DNA from: Rikenellaceae bacterium
Lineage (GTDB): Bacteria; Bacteroidota; Bacteroidia; Bacteroidales; Rikenellaceae
Direction: 5' to 3'
Assembly (NCBI GenBank): GCA_015060015.1
Contig: SUZG01000008.1
Coordinates: forward strand, 37,439-101,438
DNA length: 64,000 nt
The notes below the pieces were generated by a model. The model was not told the origin of the DNA and did no database searches. It saw only the letters and a program-made list of their open reading frames with translations. The position numbers and the translations under genes are program-made. Positions 52,223 through 61,929 of the stretch are shown here, one piece after another (the first letter of the stretch is position 1; the number at the start of each line of letters is the position of its first letter).

Positions 52223-53221
52223 ATGGCAAATAAAATTTTAGTTGCTCCTGCACCCCACGTGCATAGCCCGCAATCGACCCAGTCGTTGATGCGTGATGTG
52301 CTGGTGGCGTTGATACCTGCTCTGGCGGTATCTACTATGGTGTATGGTTTGGATGTGCTGAAAGTTACGGCTATCGCTGTCATCAGCTGTATCCTCGTTG
52401 AGTACCTTGTTCAGAGATTCCTGCTCGGAGGCAAGGCTACAATCTCTAACCTCTCGGCAGTTGTTACGGGTGTGTTGCTGGCGTTCAACCTTCCATCGAA
52501 TATCCCCTGGTGGATTATCGTTATCGGTGCGGTTGTCGCTATCGGTGTAGGTAAGATGACCTTCGGTGGTCTGGGTCGTAACCCCTTCAACCCTGCATTG
52601 GTAGGTCGTGTATTCCTGTTGATTGCCTACCCTGTGCAGATGACCTCATTCCCACAGCCTACGATGAATGGCTATGTAGATGCATTGTCGGGTGCTACAC
52701 CTCTGGCAGCTGTTAAGGCTGCTGCGGCAAAGGCTGATGGTGCTATCTCGCTGGCAAATGTCGATTTGCTCAATATGTTCAGTGGTGCTATGCCCGGTTC
52801 GCTGGGTGAGATTGCTGCCATGGCTCTGCTCGTGGGTGGTATCTACCTCTTGTGGCGTAAGGTTATCACATGGCATATCCCTGTATCAATCCTCTGCACA
52901 ATGGCAGCGTTTGCCTTTGTTGTAGCGTTGGCTCAGGGTGGTGATACGGCTCTGTTGTATGAGTTGCCCGCGTTCCATCTGGTGGCAGGTGGTGCTATGT
53001 TGGGTGCTATCTTTATGGCAACCGACTATGTAACCTCGCCTATGACCGGCAAGGGTATGATTATCTATGGTATCGGCATTGGTGCTATCACGATGATTAT
53101 TCGTCTGTGGGGTGCTTATCCCGAGGGTATGTCGTTTGCAATCCTGCTTATGAACTCGGTTACTCCGTTGATTGATAAGTATGTGAAGCCCAAGCGTTTT
53201 GGTATAACATCTAAAAAATAG
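52223..53221 (+). CDS. rnfD: Electron transport complex subunit RnfD
   Basis: RnfD is a membrane subunit with covalently bound FMN. The 332-residue protein has about ten membrane segments and the flavin site DALSGATPLA. The flavin is expected on Thr159 of the SGAT motif (residues 156-159). The NPFNPALVGRVFLL and ATDYVTSPMTGKGM segments are typical of the NqrB/RnfD family. Attachment would need ApbE, encoded at 0.5 kb. RnfG follows at 12 bases. Confidence 0.97.
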   Translation: MANKILVAPAPHVHSPQSTQSLMRDVLVALIPALAVSTMVYGLDVLKVTAIAVISCILVEYLVQRFLLGGKATISNLSAVVTGVLLAFNLPSNIPWWIIVIGAVVAIGVGKMTFGGLGRNPFNPALVGRVFLLIAYPVQMTSFPQPTMNGYVDALSGATPLAAVKAAAAKADGAISLANVDLLNMFSGAMPGSLGEIAAMALLVGGIYLLWRKVITWHIPVSILCTMAAFAFVVALAQGGDTALLYELPAFHLVAGGAMLGAIFMATDYVTSPMTGKGMIIYGIGIGAITMIIRLWGAYPEGMSFAILLMNSVTPLIDKYVKPKRFGITSKK

Positions 53222-53233
53222 GAGGCCGTCGAT

Positions 53234-53938
53234 ATGAAGAGTACACTTTTTAATATGGTTGCGGTGCTGTTTACCGTTACTCTCATCGCTTCGGCCGGTG
53301 TGGGTGCAGTGAAAATACTTACAGCTGAAGACATTGCCGAGGCGAAGGCTTTGGCTACAACTGCGGCTGTGAAGAATGTCTTGCCCGAATTCGAAAAGAC
53401 CGAGGATTGGGAGCAGACTATTGATGATATGCCCATTAAGGTCTATAAGGCTATGGCGGCAGATGCTGTTGTAGGTTATGCTGTTGAGTCAATGACGAAG
53501 AACGGCTTCGGTGGTGCAATTCGTCTGATGGTCGGCTTCTCTACGGAGGGTAAGATTTTGAATGTTAATGTTCTGGAGCAGAAGGAGACTCCGGGTCTGG
53601 GTACCAAGATGTGTGACGAGGGTAATGTCCTCTTTGCGAGCATCAAGGATCAGGACCCTGCCCAGATGCAGTTCTTTGTCAAGAAGGATGGTGGTGACTT
53701 GGACGCTTTGACAGCGGCTACCATATCATCACGAGCATATTATGAGGCTGTTAAGCGTGCACACGAGGCGTTCTTGGTAGCAAGTGGTGCCAAGGCTACG
53801 GCCGACGGTGTGTCGGGTGCTACGGCAACTGCTGACGCTGCGGCGACAACTGATGCTGCTGTTGCGACTGATGAGGCTGCAACCGCAGAGGAGAATGTAG
53901 AGGGTGCAGAGGCACAGAAAGGAGGCGAAAATGAGTAA
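53234..53938 (+). CDS. rnfG: Electron transport complex subunit RnfG with long tail
   Basis: RnfG is a periplasmic FMN-binding subunit held by one N-terminal helix. The 234-residue protein has the FMN site DALTAATISS (Asp157 to Ser166), where Thr163 is the expected attachment point. Family segments GYAVESMTKNGFGGAIRLMVGF and ETPGLGTKM precede it. A low-complexity Ala/Thr/Glu tail (residues 185-234) follows. The tail contains a second match to the flavin motif, DGVSGATAT (191-199). The stop overlaps the rnfE start by 8 bases. Confidence 0.95.
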   Translation: MKSTLFNMVAVLFTVTLIASAGVGAVKILTAEDIAEAKALATTAAVKNVLPEFEKTEDWEQTIDDMPIKVYKAMAADAVVGYAVESMTKNGFGGAIRLMVGFSTEGKILNVNVLEQKETPGLGTKMCDEGNVLFASIKDQDPAQMQFFVKKDGGDLDALTAATISSRAYYEAVKRAHEAFLVASGAKATADGVSGATATADAAATTDAAVATDEAATAEENVEGAEAQKGGENE

Positions 53939-54515
53939 GTTGAAGATTATTACCGACGGTATTCTTAAAAATAACCCTACATTTGTGCTGGTGTTGGGAA
54001 TGTGTCCCACGCTGGGTACTACCACCTCTGCTATGAATGGTATGGGTATGGGTGTAGCGACAATGGCGGTTTTGATTATGTCGAACCTCGTTATTTCGCT
54101 TATTAAGAACTTTATCCCTGACAAGGTGCGTATTCCGGCATTTATCGTCGTTATCGCATCGTTCGTGACCATTATCGAGATGTTGATGCAGGCCTATGTG
54201 CCTTCGCTTTACGCATCACTCGGCGTGTTCATTCCGCTTATCGTGGTGAACTGTATCATTCTGGGTCGTGCCGAGGCTTTCGCATCGAAGAATGGTGCTT
54301 TCGACTCAATCTTGGATGGTGTAGGTATCGGTCTTGGCTTTACCTTGTCATTGACCGTTATCGGTGCTGTGCGTGAGTTGCTGGGTAGCGGTGCTATCTT
54401 CGGTTACTCGTTCGGCGTCGCCGACTATATGCCTTTGGTATTTGTCTTGGCTCCGGGAGCCTTCCTTGTGTTGGGATATTTGATGGTGTTGTTTAACAAA
54501 ATTGCTAAGAGATAG
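53931..54515 (+). CDS. rnfE: Electron transport complex subunit RnfE
   Basis: RnfE is one of two homologous six-helix membrane subunits that hold a Fe-S centre at their interface. The 194-residue protein has [22 protein letters not shown] and [16 protein letters not shown], each with a conserved cysteine. The ATG at 53931 lies within the end of rnfG and is preceded by GGAGG, one of the few clear Shine-Dalgarno sequences in the window. Confidence 0.96.
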   Translation: MSKLKIITDGILKNNPTFVLVLGMCPTLGTTTSAMNGMGMGVATMAVLIMSNLVISLIKNFIPDKVRIPAFIVVIASFVTIIEMLMQAYVPSLYASLGVFIPLIVVNCIILGRAEAFASKNGAFDSILDGVGIGLGFTLSLTVIGAVRELLGSGAIFGYSFGVADYMPLVFVLAPGAFLVLGYLMVLFNKIAKR

Positions 54516-54517
54516 TT

Positions 54518-55096
54518 ATGGAACTTTCATATTTTGCGATAATCATTGGTGCAATCTTCGTCAATAACGTTGTCTTTGCACAGTTCTTGGGTATCTGTCC
54601 CTTCCTGGGCGTTTCGTCGAAGGTCGATACCTCGTTGGGTATGGGTGCTGCCGTAACTTTCGTGATGGCATTGTCGTCTGTTGTTGCGTGGCTCATTCAG
54701 GAGTATATCTTGGTGCCTTTCGGTATTGAGTATATGCAGACCATTGTCTTTATCCTCGTTATCGCCGCTTTGGTGCAGATGGTTGAGATTATCTTGAAGA
54801 AGGTGTCGCCCTCGCTTTATCAGGCACTGGGTATCTTCCTTCCGTTGATTACTACCAACTGCGCTGTTCTTGGTGTTGCGATTTTGATGATTCAGAAGGA
54901 GTTTGACCTCTTGCAGAGTTTCGTCTATTCGGTATCTACCGCTGTGGGCTTTGCTATCGCTTTGGTCTTGTTTGCCGGTATTCGCGAACGCTTGGAGTTG
55001 GACGGCGTGCCTGCTGCTATGAAGGGTGTGCCCGTCGCACTTATCGTGGCAGCAATCCTCGCTATGGCCTTTATGGGCTTCTCTGGCTTGGTATAA
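54518..55096 (+). CDS. rnfA: Electron transport complex subunit RnfA
   Basis: The 192-residue partner of RnfE has six membrane helices with [16 protein letters not shown] and [14 protein letters not shown], which carry the two cysteines of the shared Fe-S centre. It is the last gene of the run. A strong terminator follows 26 bases on. Order B-C-D-G-E-A is the usual one in Bacteroidales. Confidence 0.97.
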   Translation: MELSYFAIIIGAIFVNNVVFAQFLGICPFLGVSSKVDTSLGMGAAVTFVMALSSVVAWLIQEYILVPFGIEYMQTIVFILVIAALVQMVEIILKKVSPSLYQALGIFLPLITTNCAVLGVAILMIQKEFDLLQSFVYSVSTAVGFAIALVLFAGIRERLELDGVPAAMKGVPVALIVAAILAMAFMGFSGLV

Positions 55097-55122
55097 TGTT
55101 GTTATACGAATAGAATGTTTGA

Positions 55123-55157
55123 ATTGGGTAGCCCGCTGTGGGTTACCCAATTTTTTT
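55123..55157 (+). terminator. Terminator of the rnf run
   Basis: ATTGGGTA-CCC and GGG-TACCCAAT pair with one mismatch. Seven T follow the stem. Confidence 0.9.
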
Positions 55158-55209
55158 ATTCCATAAGCAGGGCTTATAGTCAGTTAAAATCTTTTTATCG
55201 TTTTTATGG

Positions 55210-55238
55210 TTGCGGAGTGGAATTATGTATTACTTTTG
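55210..55238 (+). promoter_or_regulatory. Promoter of the rubredoxin gene
   Basis: TTG (55210-55212) and TACTTTTG (55231-55238) are 18 bases apart, 51 bases before the rubredoxin ATG. Confidence 0.55.
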
Positions 55239-55289
55239 CAATAGAGAAAGATGAACAATTAAAAAACAAACAATAAAAACTTTAAGATT

Positions 55290-55448
55290 ATGGATAAGTA
55301 CACTTGTATTCCCTGCGGTTGGGTATATGACCCCGCAAAAGGCGACCCCGAGAATGGTATAGCACCCGGAACATCGTTTGACGACCTTCCCGAAGATTGG
55401 GCTTGCCCCATCTGTGGTGCCGACAAAACTCAATTTGAGAAGGAGTAA
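55290..55448 (+). CDS. Rubredoxin
   Basis: The 52-residue protein begins [15 protein letters not shown] and ends with [16 protein letters not shown]. It has the two CxxC(G/I)-type iron-binding pairs (Cys6/Cys9 and Cys39/Cys42) and the aromatic core of rubredoxin. It carries one electron at a time, typically to peroxide- or oxygen-detoxifying proteins such as rubrerythrin. It has its own promoter and lies right after the rnf terminator. Confidence 0.96.
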   Translation: MDKYTCIPCGWVYDPAKGDPENGIAPGTSFDDLPEDWACPICGADKTQFEKE

Positions 55449-55477
55449 CAACCCGATTTTCGACATAAACCAAAAAA

Positions 55478-55508
55478 GAAGCTGCTGCCTGAAACGGGCA
55501 GCAGCTTC
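55478..55508 (-). terminator. Terminator of malQ
   Basis: A perfect 12-bp stem, GAAGCTGCTGCC with GGCAGCAGCTTC, is followed on the minus strand by TTTTTTG. It also lies 29 bases past the rubredoxin stop and may help to end that transcript. Confidence 0.88.
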
Positions 55509-55539
55509 TCCTCATAAAACCTAACCTTTTTATATATAC

Positions 55540-58002
55540 TTATCGCATATCGACAAGTGATCGTACATTCTGATTGAACTCCTCGGCATTGCACAAAGCC
55601 TCCAAAGTCAGATGCATACGGTAACGCCAATAGTGGTTGGGGTTGGCCGGTACATTGATTCTCTCGGCATCGGGGTCGTTGCGACGCAGCTTTTCGTCAA
55701 TCGCCAACCAGTCCTGCAACGGCAGAATAGCCAGCATAGAGCCCGATGTCATATGCAGTTCGAGGATACGGCGAGCCGTATAGCCCGACATCTCCCACTC
55801 GGCACCTCCGCCAAAGCCCAGAATATTGTTCCAGTAACGCTGACGCAACTCCCCATCCTCACGCCACCAGCCACGAATGGTTGCCATATCGTGAGTCGAG
55901 GTAGCCGCTACCGAGAGGTAGGGATACTCCCAAGTATAAGCGAAATCGACGCCCGTATCCTTCGGCATACGCTGAATCTCTAACGAGAGGATACGCTGTG
56001 ACGACATCACATCGGGCACGCACGCCGGAATCATACCCAAGTCCTCGCCGCAGGTGAGCATCGACGATGAAGCCATTAGAGCCGGCAGACGCTTCATGGC
56101 ACAATCACGCCAGAAGTCGTTGTGGCGGCGATAGTAGAAGTCGTCGTGAATACGCATAAAGGCATCCTTCGCCTGGTCGCTGAGCCACTGGAAATGCTCG
56201 GTCTTGTAGCCCTCGATGCGGGGGAAGTAACGGCCCGGCTCGTAGGGGTACTCCAAGAAGAGTGCATTGGCTGACGACATATCACGCGACACGTGCTCCT
56301 CGATGTTGAAGCCCCAGCCAGGGTTGAACGAATATATCTCCTCGGCAGAGTAGGGCTTCGATGGGTTGAAGTGACCCAAGATTGCACTCACAGCGTCGAG
56401 AGGCACCTCCCAGATGCGGAAGAAGCCCAGAATATGGTCGATTCGGTAGGCGTCGAAGTAACGAGCCATCTTGCCCAGACGTGAGCACCACCATGCGTAA
56501 CCGTCCTCGGCCATCTTGTCCCAATTGTATGTCGGGAAGCCCCAGTTCTGGCCATCCTCGGCAAAGGCATCGGGTGGAGCACCGGCCGACATTGTCGTAT
56601 TGTAGAGTTCGGGAGCACACCATACATCAACGCTGATAGGCGACACGCCGATAGGTATATCACCCTTCAATGCCACGCCCTTTGAGTGCAGGTAGTTGCG
56701 AACCTCCACCAACTGCATATCCAAAAGATACTGCACAAAGCCGTAGAAGCCAACCTTGTCGGCATTCTTCTTGGCATAGGCTGCCACCTTCTTCTTGTCG
56801 TATGCTTTCAGCTCCTTCCACTGCGAGAAGCGGCAGGTGCCGTACTTATCACGCAGCACGCAGAATACCATATATGGCAGGAGCCAATCTTCACTCTCCT
56901 TGTAGAAGTCGGTATAGTTCTCTGTTGCCAGCACTGCTGCTCCGCACAAGGCGTAAACCTCGTGCAGGAACTCGGTCTTCAATCTCATTACAGCCTCATA
57001 ATCTACCACCTCCATCTCGTTGAGCTCGGCTCCGAGTACGGCATATCGTTTCAGTGTGCTACGCAGCTGACGCTTTGTCGCAGCGTCGGCCACCTTCGCA
57101 CAAGCCTCAACAACCGCTGCGGGGTTGATGTAGAGCAGGTGCAGGGCAAATGAAGATACAGCGTTATAGGGGTATGAGTCCTTCCATGTGCCTGTCGAGT
57201 TGGTGTCATTCACGGGCAGGAGCTGAATAACCGACATGCCTGTTGCAGAGGCCCAGTCGGCCATCTTCTTCAAGTCGGTAAACTCGCCGCAGCCCCAGTC
57301 GTCCTCGCTACGTAATGAGAATACGGGTATTGCTACGCCAGCACCCTTCCAGCGGCGACGGCTATCTCGCAGACGAAGGTCGCGAATAACGGTAAGCTTA
57401 GTGCCAGAGTGGGGGAAATAACGATTTGCACCCTCCTCAAAACGCTTCAACGTGAGTGTGGCGGCATCCAAAATAACAAATTTATACTCCGAGCCGGCTA
57501 CACTTGCGGGCAGGCAGGCACTCCATACGGGAGCCTCGGCGTCGTTCATTATAACAACATCCTTGGCATTCCACTCGCCGAGAGCCTTGTGTGAGCCCAA
57601 TACGCCCAGCAGTTCGTCGGTGGTGATGGTGGGAGCCTCCACCTGCAATATTACGCCACTCTTCGCACTCTTTGCCTTTGCTCGCTTCACGCGGCGGAAT
57701 ACGCCATCGGTGAAGAGTGTCGAGTAGAATGGCTTGTCGGCGGGTACGTCGTGCCAGCAGTCGAAGATGGTCGTCTTGTCTGCACCCACAACCTTGTGAG
57801 GGCCAAGCTCCTCGCTGCGGCGGAGTGAGCCATCGGTACCACGCCACTCGTAGTGGTAGGTCGTGCCGGCCTCCACATCAAGCAGTAGTGACCAGTCGCC
57901 ATAAGCACCGCGAGCCATAGCAAACTCTCCGACATTGTCGATAACGATGTACATCTGCTCATCATCACCGGCAAAATACTCTATATGAAAAATCACGTTC
58001 AT
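55540..58002 (-). CDS. malQ: 4-alpha-glucanotransferase with N-terminal starch-binding domains
   Basis: The 820-residue protein is of the long, DPE2-like type. Two CBM20-like starch-binding modules occupy about residues 1-230 (YEWRGTDGSLRRSEELG; VLGSHKALGEWNAKD). The GH77 barrel follows, with nucleophile Asp in YRIDHILGFFRIW, acid Glu in LTCGEDLGMIP and the STHD segment. It transfers glucan chains between maltodextrins and glycogen or starch oligomers in the cytoplasm. It is a single gene with a terminator on one side and a TATATTTG -7 element (58064-58057) upstream. Confidence 0.94.
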   Translation of the reverse strand: MNVIFHIEYFAGDDEQMYIVIDNVGEFAMARGAYGDWSLLLDVEAGTTYHYEWRGTDGSLRRSEELGPHKVVGADKTTIFDCWHDVPADKPFYSTLFTDGVFRRVKRAKAKSAKSGVILQVEAPTITTDELLGVLGSHKALGEWNAKDVVIMNDAEAPVWSACLPASVAGSEYKFVILDAATLTLKRFEEGANRYFPHSGTKLTVIRDLRLRDSRRRWKGAGVAIPVFSLRSEDDWGCGEFTDLKKMADWASATGMSVIQLLPVNDTNSTGTWKDSYPYNAVSSFALHLLYINPAAVVEACAKVADAATKRQLRSTLKRYAVLGAELNEMEVVDYEAVMRLKTEFLHEVYALCGAAVLATENYTDFYKESEDWLLPYMVFCVLRDKYGTCRFSQWKELKAYDKKKVAAYAKKNADKVGFYGFVQYLLDMQLVEVRNYLHSKGVALKGDIPIGVSPISVDVWCAPELYNTTMSAGAPPDAFAEDGQNWGFPTYNWDKMAEDGYAWWCSRLGKMARYFDAYRIDHILGFFRIWEVPLDAVSAILGHFNPSKPYSAEEIYSFNPGWGFNIEEHVSRDMSSANALFLEYPYEPGRYFPRIEGYKTEHFQWLSDQAKDAFMRIHDDFYYRRHNDFWRDCAMKRLPALMASSSMLTCGEDLGMIPACVPDVMSSQRILSLEIQRMPKDTGVDFAYTWEYPYLSVAATSTHDMATIRGWWREDGELRQRYWNNILGFGGGAEWEMSGYTARRILELHMTSGSMLAILPLQDWLAIDEKLRRNDPDAERINVPANPNHYWRYRMHLTLEALCNAEEFNQNVRSLVDMR

Positions 58003-58056
58003 TGGTTAATTGTTTTGGTTATATTTTTTACGTCTATTCAAATAATATCTCCTATA

Positions 58057-58064
58057 CAAATATA
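58057..58064 (-). promoter_or_regulatory. -7 element of malQ
   Basis: On the minus strand TATATTTG lies 54 bases before the malQ start. No TTTG is found at the right distance. Confidence 0.4.
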
Positions 58065-58199
58065 GATAAAACATTTGAGATTTTTTCGCCGCATTTGTGC
58101 TTTTTGGCTGAATGGCAAAATTGGGGTGCTGTGTGGCAAGAAGAGGGGCGTGAGTGGCGAGTGAGGGCGTGAACGGAAACGATATTATCCCGAAATAAA

Positions 58200-58227
58200 A
58201 ATCCCCGCAAGCTCTCTTGCGGGGATT
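58200..58227 (-). terminator. Terminator of the nagB-deoD run
   Basis: AATCCCCGCAAG and CTTGCGGGGATT form a perfect 12-bp stem. On the minus strand TTTTATTT follows. Confidence 0.9.
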
Positions 58228-58252
58228 GTGCCTCAAATGAAGCCTTTAACCG

Positions 58253-58963
58253 TTAGATGATGTTGAATGCAATCTCCATCATATTGGTAAAGCTGTTCTG
58301 GCGTACCTCGGCCGTAGTAGCCTCGCCTGTAACCAGCGAGTCAGAGATAGTGCAGATGCAGAGTGCCTGATTGCCACTGCGTGCAGCGTTCATATAGAGT
58401 GCCGCAGCCTCCATCTCTACTGCCAGAACGCCCATCTTCTGCCAAGCCTTCCAGCCCTCGGCATCGTCGCCATAGAATACATCGCTTGCCAGGATGTTAC
58501 CCACCTTGTAGCGGATACCAAGCTCCTCGGCCTTCTCGACAGCCTGACGAGCCATCTCGAAGTCGGCGATAGGAGCAAATGTGCCGGGAAGCTTATACTG
58601 TGCAGCGTAGTTAGAATCAGTGCAAGCACCCATACCAATCACTACATCGCCAATGCGGAGGTCGGGGTGGAAAGCACCAGCCGAGCCTGTGCGGATGATA
58701 CGCTTCACGCCGTAGAAGTTGAACAACTCGTAGGTGTAGATACCGATTGAAGGGATACCCATACCGTGTCCCTGAACCGATACTCGCTTGCCCTTATATG
58801 TACCTGTGAAGCCAAGCATACCGCGTACGTTGTTGTACTGAACGGGATTCTCAAGGAACTTCTCGGCCATAAGTTTAGCACGCAACGGGTCGCCTGCCAT
58901 AATCACGCGATCGGCGATTTCTCCCTCTAATGCCCCAATGTGGGGTGTAGGTAATTTTGCCAT
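58253..58963 (-). CDS. deoD: Purine-nucleoside phosphorylase, DeoD type
   Basis: The 236-residue enzyme splits purine nucleosides with phosphate for salvage. It has [18 protein letters not shown] (phosphate site), [27 protein letters not shown] and the purine-binding [13 protein letters not shown]. The catalytic region SDSLVTGE is near the end. It follows nagB by 14 bases and ends at a strong terminator, so it is the last gene of the run that begins with the NagB/PIG-L fusion. Confidence 0.95.
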   Translation of the reverse strand: MAKLPTPHIGALEGEIADRVIMAGDPLRAKLMAEKFLENPVQYNNVRGMLGFTGTYKGKRVSVQGHGMGIPSIGIYTYELFNFYGVKRIIRTGSAGAFHPDLRIGDVVIGMGACTDSNYAAQYKLPGTFAPIADFEMARQAVEKAEELGIRYKVGNILASDVFYGDDAEGWKAWQKMGVLAVEMEAAALYMNAARSGNQALCICTISDSLVTGEATTAEVRQNSFTNMMEIAFNII

Positions 58964-58977
58964 AATCTCAATATTTT

Positions 58978-59769
58978 TTACAAATTGTTTTTCTCTATAT
59001 CCTTGAAATATTTATAGGTATTAACCTTCAACTCGCCAACAGCCGGCTCGTCGCATACCAGGATACCCTTGGGGTGGAGCTGCAATGCTGTGATAGTCCA
59101 GGCGTGTGATACGCTGCCCTCGACACACTGCTGTACGGCACGAGCCTTCTTGTGACCCAGAGCCAATACCAGCACCTGCTTTGCTGCACATACTGTGCCT
59201 ACGCCCACTGTCAAAGCCAGCTTCGGCACCTTGTTTACATCGTTATCGAAGAAACGCGAATTGACGATGATAGTATCCTCGGTAAGGGTCTTGATACGTG
59301 TGCGTGAGTTGAGTGAAGAGAATGGCTCGTTGAAGGCCAGGTGTCCATCCTCGCCTACGCCGCCAATGAAGAGGTCGATGCCTCCTGCTGCCTCGATACG
59401 CTTCTCGTAGGCCTCGCACTCGGCTGTGAGGTCTTCGGCGTTGCCGTTCAGAATGTTTACATTCTCACGCTTGATGTCGATGTGTGAGAAGAAGTTGTTC
59501 CACATAAACGAGTGGTAGCTCTCGGGATGCTCCTCCGGCAGACCCACATACTCGTCCATGTTGAACGTGATAACATTTGCAAACGATACCTTGCCCTGCT
59601 TGCAGAGGTTGATAAGCTCGGCATACATACCCAGCGGTGTTGAGCCTGTGGGCAGACCAAGCACAAAGGGTGCTGTGGTCGCGGCAGCCTTGGCGTTAAT
59701 CTGTGCTGCCACGTAGCGTGCTGCCCAGCGACCGGCTTCGGCAGCGTTGTTCTCGATAATTAATCTCAT
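58978..59769 (-). CDS. nagB: Glucosamine-6-phosphate deaminase
   Basis: The 263-residue protein turns glucosamine 6-phosphate into fructose 6-phosphate and ammonia. All active-site residues are at the same numbers as in E. coli NagB: Asp72 in NMDEYVGL, Asp141 and His143 in [13 protein letters not shown], and Glu148. The phosphate-binding TGSTPLGMY is at 41-49. It lies 6 bases after the gene for the NagB/PIG-L fusion, which has an altered version of the same site. Confidence 0.96.
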   Translation of the reverse strand: MRLIIENNAAEAGRWAARYVAAQINAKAAATTAPFVLGLPTGSTPLGMYAELINLCKQGKVSFANVITFNMDEYVGLPEEHPESYHSFMWNNFFSHIDIKRENVNILNGNAEDLTAECEAYEKRIEAAGGIDLFIGGVGEDGHLAFNEPFSSLNSRTRIKTLTEDTIIVNSRFFDNDVNKVPKLALTVGVGTVCAAKQVLVLALGHKKARAVQQCVEGSVSHAWTITALQLHPKGILVCDEPAVGELKVNTYKYFKDIEKNNL

Positions 59770-59775
59770 AGCAGA

Positions 59776-61713
59776 TTATATTTTCATTTTAACAAATACT
59801 TCAATAGCCTGATACTCTGCCATACCCAACAAATCGTAGAGGTGGGCAGTGTTCTGCGTACGTTCCTCGGCACGCTGCCAGAATTCGCGGCTGTCATCGC
59901 CGGGGAATGGTACGATATCCTTCTGTGAGAGGTGGCGATAGATGGCGTGACGCTTCTTGATAAGCTCATCGGGACTCAAAGGTACCGCCATATCGACCAT
60001 ACCAATCTCCCACTCCATCCACGCACCGCGGTAGAGCCATACGACGCACTCCTGCAACCACTTCTCGCCCTTCTCCTTCAAGCGATAGAGAGCCTCCAAA
60101 ACAGCCTCCGTACATACGCGGTGTGTGCCGTGTGGGTCTGCCAAGTCGCCCGCCAGATATATCTGGTGAGGCTTAACCTGCTGCAAAAGCTCGGTAATAA
60201 TCTCTATATCCTTATCAGTTCTCTCGCCCTTCTTGATGCCGCCTGTCTCGTAGAATGGCAGGTTGAGGAAGTGTGCGTTGGTATCCTCATTCAAACCGAA
60301 TGAACGCACCGCACCACGAGCCTCGGCACGGCGGATAGCACCCTTGATGTCGAGCAGAGCACGAGGCTCAGGCTCGCCCTTCTTCTTGCTGGCGATAATT
60401 TTCTGAACTTCCTCTACGCGGTCGCCAAAGCCTAACTCGCGAGCAGTATCCATGTGCTGAACAACAACATCGTCGTGAACGGCCACATTACCCGATGTCT
60501 CGTAGGCAACGTGTACGTCGTGGCCCTGCTCCACAAGGCGGATAAACGTACCACCCATCGAGATTACATCATCGTCGGGGTGTGGTGAGAAGACGATTAC
60601 TCGCTTGGGGAACGGTGTTGAAGGTACGGGGCGTGTTGAGTCGTCAGCATTGGGCTTACCACCCGGCCAACCTGTGATTGTGTGCTGCAAATCGTTGAAG
60701 ACCCCGATATTTATGGCATCGTAACTCATACCCATAGCATCGAGCATATCGCCTAATGAGTTTTCGATATAGTCCTTGTGGGTAAGTTTCAGTATAGGCT
60801 TCTTAACCACGCTGCACAACCATACAACGGCCTTACGCATAAAACGCGGAGTCCATTCGCAAGGTCCTACCAACCAAGGAGCCTTCTTTACTGTGAGGTT
60901 TGTGGCTGCGGCATCATCTACAACGGCCTCAATGTGGGGGTGATTCTGCAACAATGAAGCGGGGTAGAGTCGTGTGGCATCTCCCTCTACAACCTTGCTG
61001 ATGACATTGGCTTTGCCCTCTCCCCATGCCATCAGGATGATGTGCTTTGCACTCATAACTGTATTAAGTCCCAGCGTGATGGCCATCTTCGGAGTGTTCT
61101 CCACGCCAAAGAAGATGCTCGAACAAGCCTTGCGTGATTGATATGTGAGCTGTACCATGCGGGTAACCGACTTGGCGTAAGAGCCCGGCTCGTTGAAGCC
61201 AATCTGACCCTCTTCGCCCATTCCCATAATCATAAGGTCGATGTTGCGGGCCTTCTTGTCGTACTCGGCACAATACTCCGACAACTCCTCAACGGGTACA
61301 TTGCCGTCAATGATGTGGATATTCTCCTTGTCTATATCTACGTGGTTGAGCAGCTCCTCGTGAATATTGTGGTTACGACTCTGCTGCTCCGATGATTTAA
61401 TGGGGTAGAACTCGTCGATGCTATATACCTCCACATTTTTGAAAGAGATAAGACCCTGCTTGCAGCGTGCCGCCAACTCGCGATAGAGTCCCAGCGGAGT
61501 GCGGCCTGTGGCCAGTCCCAATGCAAATAATCTCTTTTCAGAGGCATTGTGCTTTGCAATAGCATCGGTAATGATATCTGCAACGTAATTTACACCCTCT
61601 TTCTCGATATCGAAAATCGAAGTAGGGATTTTCTCGTAACGATGAATGATGTCTGTGGGTATTCCTTCCAATATCAGACCACCATCTTTTGGTAAAGAGT
61701 ATTTACTGCCCAT
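59776..61713 (-). CDS. Fusion of NagB-like domain and PIG-L-type deacetylase
   Basis: The 645-residue protein has a NagB-like half (about 1-280) and a PIG-L/LmbE deacetylase half (about 370-620). In the first half TGRTPLGLY and SIDEFYPI are kept, but the catalytic loop reads GMGEEGQIGFNEP, with Gln170 for His143 and Glu168 for Asp141. The second half has the zinc motif FSPHPDDDVISMGG and LADPHGTHR. The PIG-L family removes N-acetyl groups from GlcNAc derivatives. Such fusions occur in Bacteroidales beside true NagB. The deacetylase is probably the active part; the NagB half may bind sugar phosphate as a sensor. Confidence 0.88.
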   Translation of the reverse strand: MGSKYSLPKDGGLILEGIPTDIIHRYEKIPTSIFDIEKEGVNYVADIITDAIAKHNASEKRLFALGLATGRTPLGLYRELAARCKQGLISFKNVEVYSIDEFYPIKSSEQQSRNHNIHEELLNHVDIDKENIHIIDGNVPVEELSEYCAEYDKKARNIDLMIMGMGEEGQIGFNEPGSYAKSVTRMVQLTYQSRKACSSIFFGVENTPKMAITLGLNTVMSAKHIILMAWGEGKANVISKVVEGDATRLYPASLLQNHPHIEAVVDDAAATNLTVKKAPWLVGPCEWTPRFMRKAVVWLCSVVKKPILKLTHKDYIENSLGDMLDAMGMSYDAINIGVFNDLQHTITGWPGGKPNADDSTRPVPSTPFPKRVIVFSPHPDDDVISMGGTFIRLVEQGHDVHVAYETSGNVAVHDDVVVQHMDTARELGFGDRVEEVQKIIASKKKGEPEPRALLDIKGAIRRAEARGAVRSFGLNEDTNAHFLNLPFYETGGIKKGERTDKDIEIITELLQQVKPHQIYLAGDLADPHGTHRVCTEAVLEALYRLKEKGEKWLQECVVWLYRGAWMEWEIGMVDMAVPLSPDELIKKRHAIYRHLSQKDIVPFPGDDSREFWQRAEERTQNTAHLYDLLGMAEYQAIEVFVKMKI

Positions 61714-61757
61714 AACGTATATTGATTTATTTGAGTTTACTCGCTATTATAGCATAG

Positions 61758-61793
61758 CAAATCTACAATTTTTTTTGCATTTTTCCTTACAAA
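61758..61793 (-). promoter_or_regulatory. Possible promoter of the NagB/PIG-L-nagB-deoD run
   Basis: On the minus strand TTTG (61793-61790) and TAGATTTG (61765-61758) are about 24 bases apart, a little more than usual, and lie 45 bases before the start. Confidence 0.45.
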
Positions 61794-61884
61794 ACCGCCA
61801 TTAAATGGCTAATATATCACAAATAATGACTTTTTTTGTGTATATTTTGATGTGTGGTTATTTTTTTGAACGAAAAATGTCGCT

Positions 61885-61920
61885 TATCTTTGGCGTCTCG
61901 AAATCTATCGAGTATCTTTG
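61885..61920 (+). promoter_or_regulatory. Two -7 elements flanking a dyad upstream of the NCS2 permease
   Basis: TATCTTTG occurs at 61885-61892 and again at 61913-61920. Between them is the inverted repeat CTCGA(N6)TCGAG (61897-61912). TTTTTTTG at 61861-61868 could be the -33 element of the first. The dyad is well placed for a repressor. Confidence 0.5.
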
Positions 61921-61929
61921 TCAAGAGGA

